64,000 nucleotides of DNA from Isoetes taiwanensis (GCA_021234155.1 JAJEKV010000005.1:21186089-21250088), one strand, 5' to 3'; positions 1 through 11,889 are shown, counted from the stretch's first letter. Numbers and translations: made by a program. Notes: generated from the sequence alone by a model not told the origin.

Positions 1-1289
1 TGTATGATAGATCAACTACCTAGTAAATTGAAAGCTAAGAGCTGGACTAAATCTTGAAAAGTGACCATCTTTGTAGCAATAAAAAAAATGTTGTTGATGA
101 GTACATATAAAAAGGATTTATGGTAGAGCATCGCCCCAGTTCTAGAAGCAGGCTAGGTCTGAGAAAACTATGTTAAGTTTATATAGGATCATGCCAAAAT
201 TTCCCTACAATAGCCGACTTGAGCAAAGTATATGTGGTGAAGAAGGTACTGCAAAAATTCATGGGTTAGTTGGAAACACCTCTGAAAGGGTCGATTTTGA
301 GTTAGAAAGGGCCGAAATTGATTGTGAAGCGCCAACATGGGCTTGAATCAACAACTTTCATTGAATCTCTACAACTTTTAGAACTAACCGATCATGTTTT
401 CATTTCTGTTGTGTTTTATTTGTTTGGTTGAATTGTCTCTATATTTGCTTTGGTTTAGCGTTTTCTCGCTGACCTAAGGAGTTAACTAAGGAATAAACCG
501 TTGAGATGGGACTCAATTGTCTTGCATGTGGATGGAATCAATGAAAACTACTCCAATGAGTAATTTACTCATTATCATAAAGGAAGTACAAACATAAAGA
601 CTACTACATTCTCACTGGATATTTTATTTAATATAACTTCATCAACAATTTTAGTAACTATGTGCTATGTGGTTGTCTGCTCATTGTCATATTGCATATT
701 TCGGTGCAATGTACTGATTCTCAAATCATGGAACATAATGTCATTCTTTATAATCACTTTCAAGTTTTGAGGTGGATCATCCTTCTTTAGACCCTGTGCC
801 AAGGACATGGATTGTGATAGTTGGTAGAGAAATGTAATTGTTGGGACTATTTTAGCCCCTCTGAGTCAACTCCACATCAATGGCATGCCTTAATTTGATA
901 AGAAAAAGGAACAAAGATATCAAACTAGTGGTAATGCGGGCTTGGAGCAGGGGATGGTGGAGAAAAAGAAGTGCTTTAGGCAAATGTGGAAGCTATACGA
1001 AGATATGATTCAAACATAGATATTGTGGAATGTGTAGTGTGAGGAAGATGAATAGGAGCTATACTTTCTGCAACGAGCTTGTGTTAATCCATAGGAAAGG
1101 AGAATTCAAAATTGACATAAAGACCATAATAAGAAGCATTCAATGCAAAAGTGCTATCTAGTAGTGCATAATTCATCTACAAAAGAACAAAGAGAACCAA
1201 CTGAAATTGTGAACTACATTTATATGACCACTTAAATAAAAAAAAAGGGGGGGATTGCTTATTGACCTACTATAGCCAGCAACCAAGGC
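1..1289. other. no gene recognised
   Basis: AT-rich sequence with stops in every frame. I see no domain, hairpin or repeat that I can support. Confidence 0.5.
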
Positions 1290-2057
1290 AATCAAGAGAC
1301 TATGTGATATTTTGAGATGATTGAAGAAACAAAAAGCGCCCTTGCTTTGCAAAACCCTCCAACTATGGAAACCCATGAGACCACATTTTGGTTGTCAAAT
1401 CTTCTCTCAACCCAAGAGCCTTCCCAACAGCCTTCCCAACATGCATAAACCATAGCATCGGGAAGATGGTATGTGCACACATATCTGCTGCCCTCACCCC
1501 AAGTCGAAAGAAAATTATTATTGTGCTTTCAAATCAAATTTAGATCTTGAATGCTTACAAGATTAATGAGGGAGGATGCTCACAACATTACAAACATCTC
1601 GAGTCCTAATAAATTTATTAGATGGGATGCCAAATCCCAATATATCTCCATAAACCCATTGTCAATAGATGTAGGAAAATGATATAAAATTTTGAAGTTT
1701 CCCTGCTGGTTTTCCTACAGGCTGACATTTCCCTAAGCTATATCGTATAAAGTGCATGGCCGAGGATTCATCTCCTGGCAATGCCCTCCATACCTATTTC
1801 GATGCCAAAACCTGAGCTTGAACTCTATAGTCCTTTAGACCAAGGCTACCATCAGCTCTCTTCGTGCAAACTTCTTGCCATGCCAACTTAGAAGCTCCAC
1901 CCCATAAAAAATTTCTGATCATTGTGTGCATGTTCTCATATACATAATTTGGGCCCATTAAGACTGAAGATAAATAGACATGCGAGGCCTCTAAGACTGC
2001 GAGCTTTGGATACCCTTTGGGAACTAAAGAATCCTCCCCCCATGAAGAAGATGGCAT
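1290..2057 (-). mobile_element. LINE reverse transcriptase C-terminal relic
   Basis: The minus strand carries the end of a non-LTR retrotransposon ORF2. The block at 1794-2057 reads RNFLWGGASKLAWQEVC and then SLGLKDYRVQAQVLASK, the typical plant L1 stretch after the reverse transcriptase palm (FLW-G, then W-x-x-VC, then GGLG-x-x). Reading on at lower coordinates gives RALPGDESSAMHFIRYS, which resembles the following W-x-x-x-GDE-x-x-x-x-x-x-LRY segment. Catalytic YADD residues are absent, so this is a fragment. Frames break by about 1700. Function is lost. I am confident of the LINE assignment and less so of the lower limit. Confidence 0.65.
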
Positions 2058-2400
2058 TTCACATAGCTAGGGCTTGGAAAATCTGGTCAATATGGAAAAG
2101 GAGGAGCGCCCTAATCTTCAATAAGGATCAGAAGGAATTCATATCGTCAAGTTAGCTACTCCACATTGTACTTGAAAGAATTGAAAAATTCAGGCCCTAA
2201 TCTTCGATAAGGACCAGGAGGAATTCATATCGTCAAGTCAGCTACTCCACATGGTACTTGAAAGAATTAAAAACATTTAGGCTAGTGTTTGAGAGTGAAG
2301 AAGAGGTAAAGGAAGAATTATGGGGATCTATCTAAATCTACTATAGGTCGAAAATGAGAAAAATGCAAGTTGGAGCCATGTGGCTATCACCCATTTCATA
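2058..2400 (+). mobile_element. possible LINE tail fragment, plus strand
   Basis: The plus strand encodes RAWKIWSIWKRRSALIFNK at about 2070-2126, the Trp-rich W-x-x-W-x-x-RN-x-x-x-F pattern seen in the C-terminal tail of plant LINE ORF2 proteins. Stops follow soon after. It abuts a LINE fragment on the other strand, so two tails sit in opposite orientations here. The call rests on one short motif. Confidence 0.35.
2107..2271 (+). repeat. tandem duplication, 87-bp period
   Basis: Two imperfect copies, 2107-2184 and 2194-2271, share the string GGAATTCATATCGTCAAGT and the following CTACTCCACAT. They differ by a few substitutions. The duplication lies within the LINE-tail-like sequence. Confidence 0.8.
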
Positions 2401-3719
2401 TTCGTAGATGGGTGCACTTGCTTTACGATCTAGATAAGGCAAAAAGGAAGGACATGTTTGAGAAAACATAGCTGTTTAATATGCCTTTGTTCAGAAAAAA
2501 AAGCTCACTCTTTTGGCATGAAGGTGGACGTAGTGGCCTTGTGTCAGCGTGATTCTTCTTGTATTGCAACAATGCAGCACTCATCATAATTACGTCGCCA
2601 AAATCTCTCTTTCCTAAGATTTGGGCGTAGGTCTGGCGGAAAAAGGGGGATTCCAAATTTTTTTCCCATGGTCTGAGGCGCTCCTGTTTTTCTGTGGTTG
2701 CTCTTCATGGTCGAAAGTAGCATGTTTTGGCTTCACGTGGGCTGCTAAGAACAGCCGGATAGAGGCGAAGAGCAGCCCGATGGGACCCGATGGGGCTGCT
2801 AAGAGCAGGCAGATTCTTTGTTGCCCGATTCTGCTAAGATGTAGCCCGATTGTTCTTTGTTGTTTCTTCTGATTTGATTTCGGCGGGTTTCTGTTGCTTG
2901 TGATTTGTTTTCAGCGGGTTCTTCTTTCTTCTTGCAGCTTCACCTATTTCGGTTCTGCAGATGAGGTGCTCTGTTTTAGGAATGGGTTTAGGTAGCGGAC
3001 AGGTTTCTTGAGCAAGAGATCATCTTCGGCGCTCCCTTCCAGTGGGCTGTGGATTTGGATTCGGCCTTTGGGCTGGACCGAATTAACACACAGGTAGTGC
3101 AGCTTCTGCCGGGTTCTGCTGTGGTTGTGCAGCTTCGTGCCTGGCAGTTGTTCGTCACAGCGTATTTCCCATTCGCAACCATATTTTTATACGTGTATGT
3201 GGCGTATGGGGAGCGTTGTGCTCTACAGGGGTATGAGTTGTAAAATCCCATGCCCTTGATTTAGCATATTCTGAAGATTATACCTTCATCCAATGAACAC
3301 AAAAAAACATTAACACATAGAGGCATTAACACATAGAGGAATTAACTACTTCATGGATGTTTTCTCCATCATCTGGCCATATAAGAAATCAACCTGGCAA
3401 TATTTTTGATCCAATGGTGGATCTCATTTGTGTAGGATCCTCTCCAAGAGGAATCTCATGGATTTATACACACATTGCCGAAACAAAGACTTATATTGCA
3501 GGCATATCAATGCACCTTATGCATGAAAAGTTTAGGAGCCCTCCAGAATACTCTCCAGCATTGTCTTTCTTCTGTTCTCATCAACTTAAACCGCCTGTTC
3601 TCAAATCATTCAACTTCCTTGCAAGTCCCGTGCAGCAGTTTGCATGCATTGTAACAACCTTATCAATGTATATATGTATGTATAGCCACAGTTTTCTCCT
3701 GGATATGATCTACTCCCCC
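2401..3719. other. no gene recognised; short tandem repeat at 3308-3346
   Basis: Several short open frames occur (for example 123 codons at 3357-3728, plus) but none shows a domain I recognise. At 3308-3346 an 18-bp unit, TTAACACATAGAGGCA, is tandemly repeated twice. Confidence 0.4.
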
Positions 3720-3884
3720 ACCTTATAGACAAACGTCCTTTCGGCGTGTCCTCACCCATCCGGGTCAGGAAACCTGAGTCACGGCACGTGTCCCAAAAGA
3801 CAACCCTACCTTACGGCATCAACTCGATTTCCTGGATCAAACCTAGAGGATCACTCCTCTATCAAAAACCCTATGCGGGTTTAC
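3720..3884. other. GC-rich block abutting a pseudogene, possible insertion
   Basis: This block is visibly richer in G and C than its surroundings and has no long frame. Homology of the adjacent glycosyltransferase pseudogene stops at its edge, so it may be the end of an inserted repeat, for example an LTR. No duplication or terminal motif was found to prove that. Confidence 0.25.
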
Positions 3885-4908
3885 CCGAAGGCGCCATAGC
3901 TAAGTTCCTGCTTACTTGACAAAAACCATTGAAAATTTCTGTGGATAGAATCCTCAACTTTAAGCCTATATCACCGAAATTGGGCAAGTTTTTTTATCTT
4001 ATTCAGAATGTCCTAGTCAACAAATGGCATGCTTTGTACCAACACTTAAAAAAGTCAATTGTGCAGTTACGAGAATGGACGTGAACATAGCCTCCATTAG
4101 GTCGATTGTACAAAGCGTAAGGATCGCCATAATACTGATCACATGCAATTTCAAAATCCGCATCATCTGACAAGTATGGAAATGGATCACGAAACCCTAA
4201 GATGTCTGCATCCTGGTACAAATATCACCAAATTCTCATTATCCGTTAGGTTTTCAACAAATCTAGCATTTTAGAACATGCAACAGGAAACCTCTAAAGA
4301 CAAAGGTCATGTAATAGGCATGAACCATCCTAAAAATAACAATAAAGAATATTTATTACAAGCTTAAAGCATTGGATGCCATAGCACAAAACACACAGCA
4401 TCGATCGTCATACATTTCAAGTTCAGCCAGAGAAGAGTAAGAAAGAAGTAGCCATGCCAAATGCTAAAGCAGCAGCCACTTGCCAAATGCTATACTTATA
4501 GAGAATGATCGGGCCTAAATAAAGCAAATATTCACAAAAAAAATGAAGTTAGAAGCCCATTTCAAGGACAACTCTTAGGAACCCAATCCTTCTCCACATC
4601 ATTCTAAGATAGTCTTCAGACATAAAGAATTTTTCTCCTGAAATGTCTACTCCATAAGGTCCGTAAGGTGAAACAATACACATGAGGAATAGTTTCACAA
4701 CGTTCTGCAGAGACTTGACTAAACAAACAATCAACATATGGTGCAAAAAACTGCTTATGCCCTCGCCAGCAGCAAAACTTTGTAAGAACTGATCAATCAT
4801 AGAATCTGGGGCTGCCCATGCTTGATTTAAGGTGGTGATAATAACAGTTCTGTTTCGAAATGCTGCTTTGTTCAAAATTGAGTAGAGATCCGTGAGCTCC
4901 TCTATGCT
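3885..4908 (-). pseudogene. nucleotide-diphospho-sugar transferase (GT77-like) pseudogene
   Basis: This is a broken copy of the plant Golgi glycosyltransferase family typified by Arabidopsis At4g15970. The first exon (about 4908-4536) reads ELTDLYSILNKAAFRNRTV and then IITTLNQAWAAPDSMIDQF, followed by FFMSEDYLRMMWRRIGFLR. The second (from 4212) begins at the DxD motif, DADILGFRDPFPYL, and includes NRPNGGYVHVHSRN. The intron between them has a plausible donor near 4535 and acceptor near 4213. Damage: a one-base shift at the end of exon 1; a shift after WYKACHLL; TAG where the family has CAG in the D-Q-D motif at about 3994; and another shift before IGLKLRILSTEIF. Homology ends near 3885, so the C-terminus is missing. 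No N-terminal membrane anchor was found upstream. Metal-binding Asp residues are present but the protein cannot be made. Confidence 0.8.
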
Positions 4909-4912
4909 CTAC

Positions 4913-5159
4913 ATCAGGCAGCAGGGAGTCAATTTGTTGTTCCCAAAAAGGAGGTTGCACCAAACGAAGAAAAATATAAACATAAACAGAACATGAGCAA
5001 GATCATGGTATCCCATGGGGCTTGTAGAGAATGATGAACCAGCTTTGCCAGATGTTTATAGAAGCTTTCAAGATCACATGCTTTCCCAAAGTGATCATAA
5101 TAAGAAAACATACATTGTTCTCCTTATAGATAAAGAAGAATGAGAAAAGATTCTAAGGG
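4913..5159. other. no gene recognised
   Basis: This short stretch lies between the glycosyltransferase pseudogene and a PPR relic. A 60-codon minus-strand frame at 4929-5111 shows no family motif and is not supported as the missing upstream exon. Confidence 0.35.
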
Positions 5160-5930
5160 TCACCATGGGCAACATAACCAGCATATTTGTAATTGGAAGC
5201 ACATATTGGGAATTTTACGCTGCCCATGTTTGTAAAATATGGTAGCATCTCTGATGCTCAGCAGGCCCTTTAACAGGTCGTATCATTGTAATGAGCAATC
5301 CTAGATATTTATTGTGGGTTAACTTGATTTTGGACAATTACATCAGGCTTTCAACTTGTATCATGATATGCAGAATGATGGTGTATACCCAAGTGCTTGG
5401 AGCTATTCTAAAAGCTTGTGCTAAAATCAGAGATCTAGAATGTAGCAGGCAGATCCACGAGAAAGTAGATTTTGAAATGATTATTTGTTGGCACAGGAAG
5501 CTTTTGATAACCTTTTCGTCTCTTGGACTGCAATAATTGCAGGCTATGTTGAACATGGATGCAATGGCAAAGTGAATTGCTTTGAAAAAAATGTAACTGC
5601 AGGAGGTATTTCCGGATGCTGCGACATTTTTGTGCAGTTTGAAAGCGTGTTGTAACTTAGGAGCTTTAAATAAGAGCCGAGAAACACACACTGAAATTGT
5701 AAAGGAATGAGTTTGCGAAATGTTACAGGATATGCTAAACATGGACTTGCAAACGCACTGGAAGTATCTGAGCTATTGTAACTGCAAGGCATATCACCTG
5801 ATGTCATCACTTTCGTTTGTAGCCTGAAAGCCTACTCCAGCCTACAAGCCATACATAAGGGCCGAAAACAAAACAAGCAATTCATACCCAAAATTTGCTG
5901 GCCGAGGTGCTCTGTAGATTCCGGTACCTA
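5160..5930 (+). pseudogene. pentatricopeptide repeat (PLS-type PPR) pseudogene
   Basis: PPR motifs can be followed across three frames of the plus strand. At 5220 the frame reads MFVKYGSISDAQ; near 5395 LGAILKACAKIRDLE then SRQIHEKV; near 5525 FVSWTAIIAGYVEHG; near 5600 FPDAATFLCSLKACCNLGA then THTEIVKE; and near 5795 SPDVITFVCSLKAYSSLQA. These are successive P, L and S motifs of an organelle RNA-binding protein. At least four frameshifts and several stops break it, and no start or C-terminal domain remains. It faces the opposite way from the intact PPR gene at 24-26.6 kb and is not a close copy of it. Confidence 0.85.
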
Positions 5931-6941
5931 GAGGAGCTTTCAAGCTGCCCTGACCGAGTAACAGATGCAAAGCAAAATCCCTCTAACAAGGGTTTAGGTG
6001 CAAAGGCGGCTAGGCTTCCATGGTATGTGTATCTAATCCGGTATCCTGCGGGCCTTATTAGCAGAATAAGGTGCAAAGTCCTCTTACTCTTTCTTCGTGG
6101 CACAAGTGGCAGAAGGTAAAGAACCTTATTCCCCAACACTTTCAGAGTGGTCTGATCTGCAGATTTAAAAGCCTGTATAATCTTGATTTGCATCTTCTAG
6201 ACAGAAATCATTGTTCTTTCTAAGTCCAATTGCAGACATAAATGCACATGACTCAATCCACAAGCTTCAAGATCGAATTTGGAAGAGAAAATGTAACGTA
6301 CTTTATTTTAAATAGAAAAGCTGATGAAGTTCATATCTACCAACACATGAAATGGAGGACCTAGCACTGGATTGCAAGCACAAAATAATAAGAATATAAG
6401 TGTTCTTATGTGATTCAAGAAGGAAATGAAGATCTAAGAAGGTGTGATTGTAACCCTCAATTCTGGAAGAATCATGAAATAGCGACAAACAACCAACTGA
6501 AATAGCAGTAAAGTACTTTAAGCAACAAGAAACATACGATCAGTAAATCGATGTATAAAAAGACTTGAGTCTACAGGCTGCTTCTGCATTATTGGATGCT
6601 GATCGAGCCATAAAAGACAACATGTAGAGGACAAACAAGATAGGCCGTCACACGGCACCGGATATTTGTGGTGGCACCGGATATTTGTGGTGGAAGGAAC
6701 GCCAAACTCCGACGAGCCAAAACTCGGGCAGACAATTACTTTGCTTTTCTAATTTCCCTGGCCCTAGGATCCGAAATTACAGAATCGGACGGCTTAAAAT
6801 GAATACAGCTGACGTGGCACGACACGTGGCATAGCTAAAAATGCAGGAAAGTGGGCAGCTCGGGTTAGGCAACCCTGCGAAAAATAGTGTCCTTTCTGCC
6901 TTTTTGTGCTTGGGTCTCACTTGACGTTCATCAGCGATCCT
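5931..6941. other. intergenic, short tandem repeat only
   Basis: No gene is recognised. At 6655-6693 a 19-bp unit, CACCGGATATTTGTGGTGG, is present twice in tandem. Confidence 0.4.
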
Positions 6942-8063
6942 TTAAATTGTAATCAAGCTGGGAGTGAATTCAATTCCCATGTCATCTGCACATGCACCTT
7001 CCATTAATCCTCCAAGCTCCCAACAAGCCTTTCTCATCTCGTAATTAACCAAAGCTATCTTCTCCGAAGACAGGTCTATCACGAGTGTAATAACATCCCC
7101 TGTGCAATGTGAATACCACTTTAATTTTTGGCATCTAGTCTCGAGCTTATGTTGTGCTAAGAATGCTTCGATGTCAAGTTTAGCCATTAAATCCCACTCG
7201 ATGATGCCCTTGTCACATGACTTTTCCTTCCAAAGCATGGCCCAGGGCCACAAATCAGATATTAAGATTGGCATCTCCTTGCAAAGGATAATTTCTTCCC
7301 AATTCGCCTCTTCTGGTGACAAATAGCTTCTTACACTCCATACATCTTGTTCGAAATCATAGGTTACTATTTGCTTTCTATGCACAACTACTGGCTTTCT
7401 ATCCACAAGAGCCAGTACCAAAGTCCGCCCGAGTTTATGTTGAAAGGGCCCATTTAAGGAAACCGTATTCCCCTTGCTCCAAGTATTTGTTGCCGAATTG
7501 AATATTTCGATCTGCAACCCATTTCGGTATGCATTTGCATCTGCATCTGCTATGGCTACTATCTTAAAGGTAGCTCGTGTTGTTGAGGTATCCACACTCA
7601 TAACGGTTGGGAAAAACATTTTGGAAGGAGGAGGAATTATTTTCCAGTTATCCTTTAATGGATTCCCGACCCGTATCTTCATATCCCACTTATCAAGACT
7701 ATCCCAACCCCTACTCTGTGTAGCACAGACTATGCCTTTATCAAAACAATCTATTACCTCGTCATGTTCAAGCATCGCGTTCAAAACTTTATAGGGGCCA
7801 TTGTGAAAAACTAAGCGTTTATTCGGATAATATGGCATTTCCGAACCATAAGGCATCCTACGTTTCAGATAACCCCAGATGCTTTGCCTATGATGGAGCC
7901 TGGCAAAACAGTCGGAGAACAAAATTGCATCTTTCCACGGCTTGCAAACAAGCAAGCACGACCCAAAAAGGTCCTCAATCTGCATGCATGACAGGATGCT
8001 CAATTGAATGTGAAAAGGAACTACCTCTGGATAATCGTTCTGGTGGCCTGAACACTGTTTCAT
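6942..8063 (-). CDS. F-box protein, kelch-like C-terminus
   Basis: An intact, intronless frame of 373 residues. Residues about 14-50 form an F-box: VPFHIQLSILSCMQIEDL followed by CLLVCKPWKDAI, with the usual P, L, and V-C-x-x-W positions. The rest (about 60-373) lacks clear kelch signature doublets but has the spacing of aromatic and Gly/Asn residues seen in plant F-box/kelch proteins, for example NSATNTWSKG and YDFEQDVWSV. Such proteins are substrate adaptors of SCF ubiquitin ligases: the F-box binds SKP1 and the C-terminal propeller binds the target. The start was chosen because it is the first Met ahead of the F-box and a typical N-terminal length results. Substrate unknown. No signal peptide or membrane segment is visible. 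This is one of only three intact genes in the window. Confidence 0.85.
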   Translation of the reverse strand: MKQCSGHQNDYPEVVPFHIQLSILSCMQIEDLFGSCLLVCKPWKDAILFSDCFARLHHRQSIWGYLKRRMPYGSEMPYYPNKRLVFHNGPYKVLNAMLEHDEVIDCFDKGIVCATQSRGWDSLDKWDMKIRVGNPLKDNWKIIPPPSKMFFPTVMSVDTSTTRATFKIVAIADADANAYRNGLQIEIFNSATNTWSKGNTVSLNGPFQHKLGRTLVLALVDRKPVVVHRKQIVTYDFEQDVWSVRSYLSPEEANWEEIILCKEMPILISDLWPWAMLWKEKSCDKGIIEWDLMAKLDIEAFLAQHKLETRCQKLKWYSHCTGDVITLVIDLSSEKIALVNYEMRKACWELGGLMEGACADDMGIEFTPSLITI

Positions 8064-8226
8064 TATTTTCTTTCCTTCTTAGCTCGATAGCCTAATTTCT
8101 CCCTCAGAACGTCTTTCCTATACTGACCCGCTTCTTTCCTCCTTGGCTCCCTCACACCGCCTCTCGTTAAATAACCCAAAAAAAAGGAACTACCAAAAAA
8201 AGGTTTAAGCTAAAAAAAGGTTTTAA

Positions 8227-9352
8227 GGCCCTTTTTCCACAACATTCTTATTTTATTTTATGGCTGTCATATTTTTATAAGACACCCTTTTGGGATCCAT
8301 GTCAGCTCCATGTCACGCCCTACAAAAATTAGTTTTAAATATAAGACATGTCCTATTAACATAAGACGTGTCTTATAATTTCGGTTTTCCACATACAGAT
8401 TGGAGCAAAAGACCTGCAGCAATTCGATCTGTAAGCACTTCTTTCAGCAGGAAGCATGTTCTACTGCCAATTCTCCGAAGATAAAGAATCGGGATACTAC
8501 TTCCTGAAAAAAATCTAGAATTGCTAGATGAAATATATGAAAAAAGGAAAAAGCCTTTAGAGCATAAAAGATTTGAGAAAGAAGTCCGAGAAAAATGATC
8601 AGAGAAAGAAATCTGAGAAGGGAAACGACCTGTTGTTTCCTGCTGCCATCCAAAACTTCAAAGCTCCAGAAAATCTGTCGTTCAGAGCGACCTGCCTTTG
8701 TACCTCTGCCCTAAAAATTCGAGCTCAACAAATTCGGCCTGCAGGAATTTCGTGTGATTCCGATCTGCAGCAACCAATTTCGACTTCTTTCGTTTGCAGA
8801 CCTGTCTCGATTTCGATTTCACCATGTTTCAATCCAACAATTCCTGGCATCTGGCAGTTCCAGATAATGATCATAGAGGCGAATATTTCGCCATGATGGC
8901 CAGACATGGCGATAGCCCAACAAATCTCGCACCCAGAGCTTTTGGTAAGTCTACTACCACTTATTTCTACCATTTTAGAGCAGTAAACTCCCAGTTCGAA
9001 AGATGAATGGCTACATGCATGGCCGAATTCAATCTGTCCGGAAGTACAGGGTCTTGTGGAGCTCCTTTAGAAACGATTACAGTTCCGGCAAAGTCCAGCG
9101 ATTGCTAACCAGACCTTTTTTTTTGCAACACCCTAAATTCTCGGCAAAGAAGCCCTCCGATTGGATATGATTTGATGTCTCATTTTGTGGCGGGGGGTTT
9201 CCCCCGGAAGAAAATAAGGCTCGATAGTTGTACGGAATGCTTATAAGACATGCCTTATAAGTTGCAGTGGAAAAACTATTGTGTCTTATATGCTTATCTG
9301 GCCCAATGAGATCTTGATAAATATAAGACACTAGTGTCGTGGAAAAAGGGCC
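8227..9352. mobile_element. PIF/Harbinger-type non-autonomous element with TAA duplications
   Basis: The left end reads GGCCCTTTTTCCACAAC and the right end, read on the other strand, GGCCCTTTTTCCACGAC: 16 of 17 bases match. The element is flanked on each side by TAA (8224-8226 and 9353-9355). A 3-bp TWA duplication with GGSCC-type terminal inverted repeats is the hallmark of PIF/Harbinger and Tourist elements. Inverted similarity continues loosely inward as ATAAGACA-rich sequence to about 8400 and 9230. The 1126-bp body has no transposase; its short frames (8573-8896 and 8794-9006, plus) have no recognised domain. The middle, from about 8400 to 9200, is unlike the ends and could be captured sequence. 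Confidence 0.85.
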
Positions 9353-9403
9353 TAAGCTATGAAAACCTTTTGGCGGAGCACCGTATATATCGGACGCCAT
9401 GCC

Positions 9404-9545
9404 GTCATGTTATAGCCACGGGCATATTCGTGGTATATCCGTGTCTTTGACATGTTATAGCCACGCCCAAAAAAAATTACACGGCGTTTTTTGTGGACTT
9501 AGCGGATTTTTTATCATTTAAGGCTGGCTATAACATGCCCACGTC
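9404..9545. repeat. small foldback: three copies of a 13-bp motif
   Basis: CATGTTATAGCCA occurs directly at 9406-9418 and 9451-9463, and inverted at 9525-9537. The outer copies could pair as a hairpin of about 130 bp. It may be a tiny MITE; no target duplication was confirmed. Confidence 0.55.
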
Positions 9546-9694
9546 TGACATTTACCGCGATGGAAACCTTTTATCCAAACTTACCCTTCTCAAGAAACTC
9601 TATTGTTTAGCACTCACGTAGGAAAATCACAGCGGGCTCCATTCTGTCCCTGGTATATTGCAGGCGAAGCTGGAGACAAGGACCTAGACCGTCT

Positions 9695-9805
9695 TCTACA
9701 GAAACAGAAGTCTGACGTCTGGCTAAGGCGATTTTGTGTTCTACTACTCTAGCTAGTTAGCTACGTCTGTAGAGGGGAAACAGAAGTTTGACGTCTGGCT
9801 ATGGA
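9695..9805 (+). repeat. short direct repeat
   Basis: The phrase ACAGAAGTCTGACGTCTGGC near 9704 recurs near 9780 with one change (TTTGACG). The spacing is about 77 bp. No function is evident. Confidence 0.55.
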
Positions 9806-10019
9806 AAACAGAAGCTGTGTGGGTGCTCTTGCACCATTTGGTATGCGAGCAATATGAGGTTGCCCTTGCCTCTGTCCTGTTGTTGCTTGCTGTTAGGAGG
9901 TTTATAAATGAAGGGCCTTTCTGCTTATGAATGTTGTGTAAGCTTGGTAGAACATATATATGGTTGGCAGAGCAGGGCTCATAAATATGGCTCATGATCC
10001 TGTAAATGCAGTGCCATCA

Positions 10020-10130
10020 TAGCCTAGTATTATCTTGTGGATGGCTTTTCTTGGTGCTCGAAGAATAAATGTTGATATTAAGCTTACTGAGTATGCCACC
10101 TAGCGTATTATTCACCTAGTGTTATTAGTA
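10020..10130 (+). pseudogene. PPR E-domain relic
   Basis: The plus strand reads WMAFLGARRINVDIKLTEY and then, after a stop, RIIHLV. This matches the E1 domain that follows the last PPR in plant PLS proteins (W-x-x-x-LGACR, then ELGE-x-AA-x-x-I-x-x-L). Nothing upstream or downstream could be joined to it with confidence, so it is a short remnant. Confidence 0.55.
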
Positions 10131-11889
10131 CCAAGTTTCCTCTTCCGGGCAATCAATGGAGATAGTCTATCTTATATGCATGTAGAAGAGAATGTTTTGT
10201 AGAGAAAATTACCATGGTCTTGTTTTAGCATGAAAGAAGCAACCCAAGCTAGGCTGGCAGAAAGGGCATCACTGGCCATGATGGAGAAATGATGTTTCTA
10301 AATGCAACACAAATTTGGACAGAATATGATGAGCACGAAGCAATGAAAAGATTCGACACTGTTCATCTAGGTTCAGGATTCTGTATAAGGCTGGGGACAG
10401 TAACAAAGCCATCAAAATTATGTTTATCATGCAAGACATTGATTTGATTCTGGCACACTTCTGTAGGGATTCCCTAATGGATGCATGTAAGGATTCCTCA
10501 TGGATGTTAAAGGATTGGCAAGTGCTACAGTTATAAAGAATTCATTCTTCTTTTGGCATCAAATTTATATGAATCTGATGATGTATGTATCATGGCCGCT
10601 GCTTGCAATCAGTTATGTCAATACCTCCTTTACAGCCAGTGTCATGGCGATAATGCTTGGAGTTGCGACTTCTGAAAATCAGACATTATGAACATAATGA
10701 CTTATTACAAATGAGAATCTTTAGTAGATGCCAATTTGAGAATCTTTAGCAGATGTCCATTGGCAACAGAAATCTGTCAGATCCATGATCACATTGTTAA
10801 AAGTGAAATTTGCAGAAAAGTGGCAGAAGGAATTCAAAAGAAACTCTGACATGGGACAATAACTTAGCTAGATATCATAAGCCTATATATCCTTGAATTC
10901 AATATTTGAATTTAACTGTTAAACAGAAAATTAAATGCATGCTCTTTAGGTATACTTGTACTTTTACAAAGAGATGGCATCCTGTTCACAATCAGACCCA
11001 ATTTGTAAAGTCTTATTCTTCCCTCCAGCATTCTACTTCAAAAAGCCGCACATGTAAGATACTCATATGTATTGCATTCTGAGTTTTTATAAACACTAGA
11101 ACCTCGAGTATGTCACATGCAAATGTGTAGGTGAGCCACATCGTTTAATTTCTGTTTAAATGGTGCAGAAGATTTTGGCATATAATATGCTTAGCTCTAA
11201 TTGTCTACTTGTTAAAAAATCTTGGAATTATTTTACGATCTGGCTTGTGCTTCTTGCAGTAGTCTATTATACACACTGCAGGTGTTAGCATTTATTATAG
11301 TGTGAGAGCGACAAAGATTCCAACAGACATCTTCTTCCAGGTATCTTCAACTTTATACAAAATATTAGAATTGATGGAGTTTCAAACATTGTGTGCATAG
11401 ACTTACGTAGGGAAGTTATCATAGTTCCAATGCTATGCCTTGCTTAAATTACCGGCAGCCAAAATTGAATGAGAGGGCCTTGGTATTTGTTGTGTAGGGA
11501 TATTTTAATGCGTAATCTATTGTTAATGCTTGGAAAATAAAGGAAAACAAGAGCTACAGTGTGCCACTCTCTGAGGAAGACGACGCGCAAATGCAGCCTC
11601 TTTAAGATGCCAAGTTGTTCCTTTGCAAGCCAACTTGCACTTGGAAACGTAATGCAGCTTGCAGAACGTTAATGAACAGCTTCATAAGAGGTTTAGTAAA
11701 AGGTAGAGATTTACGGTGGAGATTTACACAAAAGATAGACTCAAGTCAAATACGATGAAGTCAAGAACCTGTACCAAAATCATTTTGTTGTCTGCAGCCA
11801 GCTGAAGGATTGTGCTCGTATGTAAAAATGCTAGGATCTGTACAGTTACAAGAATTATTACTGCAAAGGCAATTTCCTTTCACGTGCCC
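10131..11889. other. no gene recognised
   Basis: AT-rich sequence with only short frames. Some phrases near 10570-10800 are weakly reminiscent of PPR sequence but are not good enough to call. Confidence 0.4.

Noticed and set aside
3357-3728. plus-strand frame of 123 codons
   Set aside because: No motif, no splice context, and it ends in the GC-rich block.
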